64,000 nucleotides of DNA. It comes from UA16 sp965661575 (GTDB lineage: Bacteria > Bacteroidota > Bacteroidia > Flavobacteriales_D > Sanyastnellaceae). How positions within the stretch are numbered: the first letter of the stretch is position 1; each line of letters starts with the position of its first letter. The notes under the pieces are model-generated. The model was not told the DNA's origin and searched no databases. It saw only the letters and a program-made list of their open reading frames with translations. Both the position numbers and the translations under genes were made by a program. Shown piece by piece: positions 61,678 to 64,000 of this stretch. The stretch covers positions 1 to 64,000 of the forward strand of contig CBFIEJ010000001.1 in the NCBI GenBank assembly GCA_965661575.1. The letters are read 5' to 3'.

Positions 61678-62859
61678 ATGTTAGACAAAAAGAAATCGCA
61701 CTCCACGGCTCAGGAACCCGAAACATGCATCCTCATCGGATTGGTCACGGGACGAGCGTCACGGGACACCGTTGATGAACACCTCGAGGAGTTAGCTTTT
61801 TTAGCCACCACCGCTGAGGCTACGACACTCAGAACCTTCATCCAAGGGCTCGATCGCCCAGATACCCGAACGTTTGTGGGCAGCGGTAAGCTCCAAGAAA
61901 TCAAGGAATTCGTAGAGGAGAGAGACGTGGATATGCTCATCTTTGACGACGAATTGAGTCCGACTCAACTGAGAAACATCGAACGCGAAATTCCGGAACG
62001 GAAAATTCTCGATCGCCCAAATTTAATCCTCGACATCTTTGCCCAACGCGCCCGTACAGCCCACGCGAAGACCCAAGTAGAGCTGGCACAGTATCAATAC
62101 CTTCTGCCTCGCCTCACCAACATGTGGACACACTTGCAAAAGCAGAAAGGTGGCATCGGCATGAAGGGTCCAGGAGAGAAGGAAATTGAAACCGATCGTC
62201 GAATCATCCGTGACCGCATTTCCCATCTCAAGAAAGAGTTAAAATCAATCGACAAGCAGATGGCCACTCAACGAGGCAATCGCGGTGCGTTGGTTCGTGT
62301 CGCATTGGTTGGGTACACCAATGCAGGTAAGAGTACTTTGATGACCTCGATGTCCAAAAGCAAGGTCTTTGCGGAGAATAAATTATTCGCCACGCTGGAC
62401 ACCACAGTGCGAAAAGTAGTCCTGCAAAACCTGCCATTCCTGCTCAGTGATACTGTCGGATTCATTCGGAAACTGCCTCATCAACTGATCGAAAGTTTCA
62501 AATCAACATTGGACGAAACACGCGAAAGCGATCTGCTTCTGCATGTCATCGATGTGAGCCATCCGCAATTCGAAGAACACCTCACCATCGTAGAGAGCAC
62601 ATTGGCAGAAATCGGAAGCGACGACAAACCATCCATGATTGTCTTCAATAAAATCGATTGCTTGGAAGAAGAGCCTTTCGGTCCCACCCGAGAAGATCAA
62701 ATCGCTGGATTGCGTGAACGCTTTGAGCGAGTGGACCGGGAGGCCGTCTTCATCTCAGCGGTCCAAAGGGTGGGACTGGAAGAATTGCGGACCAAAGTGT
62801 TTGAAGCGGTAAAAGAAATCCACGTTAAAAGGTACCCTTATCACAACTTTCTTTACTGA
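61678..62859 (+). CDS. hflX: Ribosome-associated GTPase HflX
   Basis: HflX binds the 50S subunit and splits stalled or hibernating ribosomes. The N-terminal domain (about 15-185) includes the family motif VELAQYQYLLPRL and GGIGMKGPGEKEIETDRR. The G domain follows with GYTNAGKST (G1), DTVGFIRKLP (G3) and NKID (G4). The length is 393 aa. The ATG chosen avoids the overlapping cytochrome frame; upstream in-frame starts lie inside that gene. Confidence 0.95.
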   Translation: MLDKKKSHSTAQEPETCILIGLVTGRASRDTVDEHLEELAFLATTAEATTLRTFIQGLDRPDTRTFVGSGKLQEIKEFVEERDVDMLIFDDELSPTQLRNIEREIPERKILDRPNLILDIFAQRARTAHAKTQVELAQYQYLLPRLTNMWTHLQKQKGGIGMKGPGEKEIETDRRIIRDRISHLKKELKSIDKQMATQRGNRGALVRVALVGYTNAGKSTLMTSMSKSKVFAENKLFATLDTTVRKVVLQNLPFLLSDTVGFIRKLPHQLIESFKSTLDETRESDLLLHVIDVSHPQFEEHLTIVESTLAEIGSDDKPSMIVFNKIDCLEEEPFGPTREDQIAGLRERFERVDREAVFISAVQRVGLEELRTKVFEAVKEIHVKRYPYHNFLY

Positions 62860-62896
62860 TTGGCCTCAAGCGGTGGCGGAGTTGCTCTGACTTTGC

Positions 62897-62904
62897 GACC
62901 TTTG
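62897..62904 (+). promoter_or_regulatory. Possible -7 element for rbfA
   Basis: GACCTTTG, one mismatch to TAnnTTTG, ends four bases before the rbfA ATG. A similar TGACTTTG lies nine bases upstream. Confidence 0.35.
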
Positions 62905-62908
62905 CACT

Positions 62909-63247
62909 ATGGCAGCGATCCGACAAGAAAAAGTAGCCGAACTGATTCGGCGTGATTTGAGTGTTTTGTTCCAGCAAAATAGCAGCTCCTGGTTTGCCGG
63001 AATGTTCATTTCAGTGACCCAAGTGCGCATGTCTCCCGATCTGGGTCTGGCCAAGGTGTATCTCAGTTTTATGGCCGTACCTGATAAGAAAATAGCCCTC
63101 GAAGCCGTCAAACAGGAGGCGTGGCGCGTACGCAAAGCCCTCAGCGATAAAATCGGAAAGCAAGTCCGCGTCATTCCTGAATTGAATTTCTACCTGGATG
63201 ACAGCATTGACTATTATGAGTCCATCAACAATGCTCTGAAAAAATAA
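62909..63247 (+). CDS. rbfA: 30S ribosome-binding factor A
   Basis: RbfA helps mature the 16S rRNA 5' end on the 30S subunit. The KH-like fold shows RQEKVAELIRRDLSVLF, FISVTQVRMSPDLGLAKVY and VIPELNFYLDDSIDY, all conserved. The length is 112 aa. The lolC/E-like gene follows after seven bases, a pairing I recall as frequent in Bacteroidota. Confidence 0.95.
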   Translation: MAAIRQEKVAELIRRDLSVLFQQNSSSWFAGMFISVTQVRMSPDLGLAKVYLSFMAVPDKKIALEAVKQEAWRVRKALSDKIGKQVRVIPELNFYLDDSIDYYESINNALKK

Positions 63248-63254
63248 CGCCGAC

Positions 63255-64000
63255 GTGAAACTTCCACTTCGTCTCGCTTGGCGCTATGCATGGGCAAGTC
63301 GTTCCAAAAGCCTGACCCACCTGATATCAGGTATTTCAATGTTCGTTATTGCTGCCGTAACAGCGGCAATGATTGCGATTCTGAGTGCATTCAACGGAAT
63401 TGAAGAAGTCGTTTCTGATTTGTTTGGCACGCTCGATGCGCCCGTGGCTATCGTCCCCATAACGGGAACTGATCTTCCCAACGAAGTCGGAGCGTGGGTT
63501 GAACAATCATTTGGAGCTCAATCCAAAACACCATTGATCGAATTTGTTGCCCCTGTCATTGAAGGAGAAGCCATCGTGTCCTGGGCGGGGAACCAACCTC
63601 ATGTATGCGCTGTTTTAGCCTTTGATTCCCTCTTTCTCAACATCGCCCCCATCACCTCAGCGGTCCGCTCGGGGACCTGGAATCCAGCATGGAGCCAGTC
63701 ACCCGCCTGCTTGGTCGTGGGGCTTGGCGTCAAAAACATCCTTGGATTGAACTCCATACATGACGAAAGTCAGCGGGCGTCACTTTTGCTCCGAGCCCCA
63801 ATTCCAGGCAAAAAGCTGGCACGGCATAAAGAAAAGGCCTTTCAAGCCGAGCGTGCGTTTGTGTGCGACGTCTTCTCCATCAATGCCGAAATTGACCGCA
63901 AGTACATCTTGGGGCCCATTGATTTTGCAAGGACTTTGTTTTCAAAAGATTCGACGGTCTCCCGATACGAATTAGGGTTGGCGACCGGTGTTTCAGAAGA
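63255..64000 (+). CDS. LolC/LolE-type lipoprotein-releasing permease (partial)
   Basis: The open frame runs from a GTG start to the end of the window without a stop (about 248 codons), so the gene is cut off. It begins MKLPLRLAWRYAWASRSKS, followed by a hydrophobic helix (ISMFVIAAVTAAMIAILSAF) and NGIEEVV, as in the FtsX/MacB permease N-terminus of LolC/E. A large periplasmic region follows. The complex extracts lipoproteins from the inner membrane with LolD. The usual family length is about 400 residues. Confidence 0.85.
   Translation, partial: MKLPLRLAWRYAWASRSKSLTHLISGISMFVIAAVTAAMIAILSAFNGIEEVVSDLFGTLDAPVAIVPITGTDLPNEVGAWVEQSFGAQSKTPLIEFVAPVIEGEAIVSWAGNQPHVCAVLAFDSLFLNIAPITSAVRSGTWNPAWSQSPACLVVGLGVKNILGLNSIHDESQRASLLLRAPIPGKKLARHKEKAFQAERAFVCDVFSINAEIDRKYILGPIDFARTLFSKDSTVSRYELGLATGVSE

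Noticed and set aside
1..64000. CRISPR arrays, insertion sequences, prophage or integration sites
   Set aside because: No regularly spaced repeats, transposase, integrase or terminal inverted repeats were seen anywhere in the window.

Overview
The window looks like a chromosomal core region of a Bacteroidota bacterium, most likely order Flavobacteriales. The evidence is the gldE-gldD pair, a giant surface protein with a gliding-motility/type IX secretion C-terminal domain, Bacteroidota-only families (DUF5686, DUF3109, an OmpA/PD40 protein), lumazine-type riboflavin synthase beside pdxA, and repeated TAnnTTTG promoter elements. Base composition is close to balanced, unlike the AT-rich Flavobacteriaceae, so a neighbouring family is plausible; I cannot name the genus. 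The region is very compact: no intergenic gap exceeds about 212 bases and many neighbouring genes overlap by 1-23 bases. I see no insertion sequence, prophage, CRISPR array or integrase.

Layout. 1-11.7 kb: mutY, ssb, gldE, gldD, coaX, an outer-membrane protein, a TPR protein, lptC, a small membrane protein, a second CNNM/CorC protein and a PpiD-like foldase, all forward. 11.7-21.2 kb: queA-like (reverse), an SDR-type threonine dehydrogenase, cysS, a glutaminyl-cyclase-like lipoprotein, a TPR pseudo-histidine-kinase, pheS and a cyclophilin lipoprotein (reverse), two small unknown genes and tRNA-Pro(GGG). 21.4-28.2 kb: pheT, an acyltransferase, a VOC protein and a PhoB/PhoR-type two-component system. 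28.2-34.8 kb: a metallo-beta-lactamase-fold hydrolase head-to-head with a giant outer-membrane fusion protein, a half-size TauE/SafE permease and recQ. 34.9-40.6 kb: kdsD, tatC, a DUF5686 outer-membrane protein, lptB and ribE. 40.6-48.4 kb: a type IX secreted giant protein, then pdxA, yceD, rpmF, fabH, accB and accC. 48.4-54.7 kb: rfaE2, a flippase-like membrane protein, panD, an OmpA/PD40 protein, DUF3109 (all reverse), then a radical SAM enzyme and a second flippase-like protein. 54.7-64 kb: a Cys/Met PLP enzyme, kmo, an outer-membrane protein, mce, an atypical SDR, gdhA, a b-type membrane protein, a cytochrome c lipoprotein, hflX, rbfA and the start of a LolC/E permease.

How the genes work together. 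One theme is the cell envelope: LPS precursor supply (kdsD, rfaE2) and transport (lptC, lptB), lipoprotein release (lolC/E), Tat export, periplasmic folding (PpiD-like, cyclophilin), type IX secretion/gliding (gldD, gldE, CHU_C protein, OmpA/PD40) and several outer-membrane barrels. A second theme is cofactor and lipid precursor supply (coaX, panD, ribE, pdxA, fabH, accBC). Seven of the eight non-lipoprotein exported proteins have Gln directly after the predicted signal peptidase I site, and a probable glutaminyl cyclase is encoded in the same window. The clearest unusual signal is architectural: for at least 13 genes a TAnnTTTG-like -7 element ends only 4-6 bases before the start codon, which predicts leaderless or nearly leaderless mRNAs. 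I did not find a convincing undescribed multi-gene system. The most notable single genes are the degenerate-protease/beta-propeller/barrel fusion at 28862-32113, the TPR pseudo-kinase at 16695-18482 and an SDR lacking the catalytic Tyr and Lys at 58634-59437.
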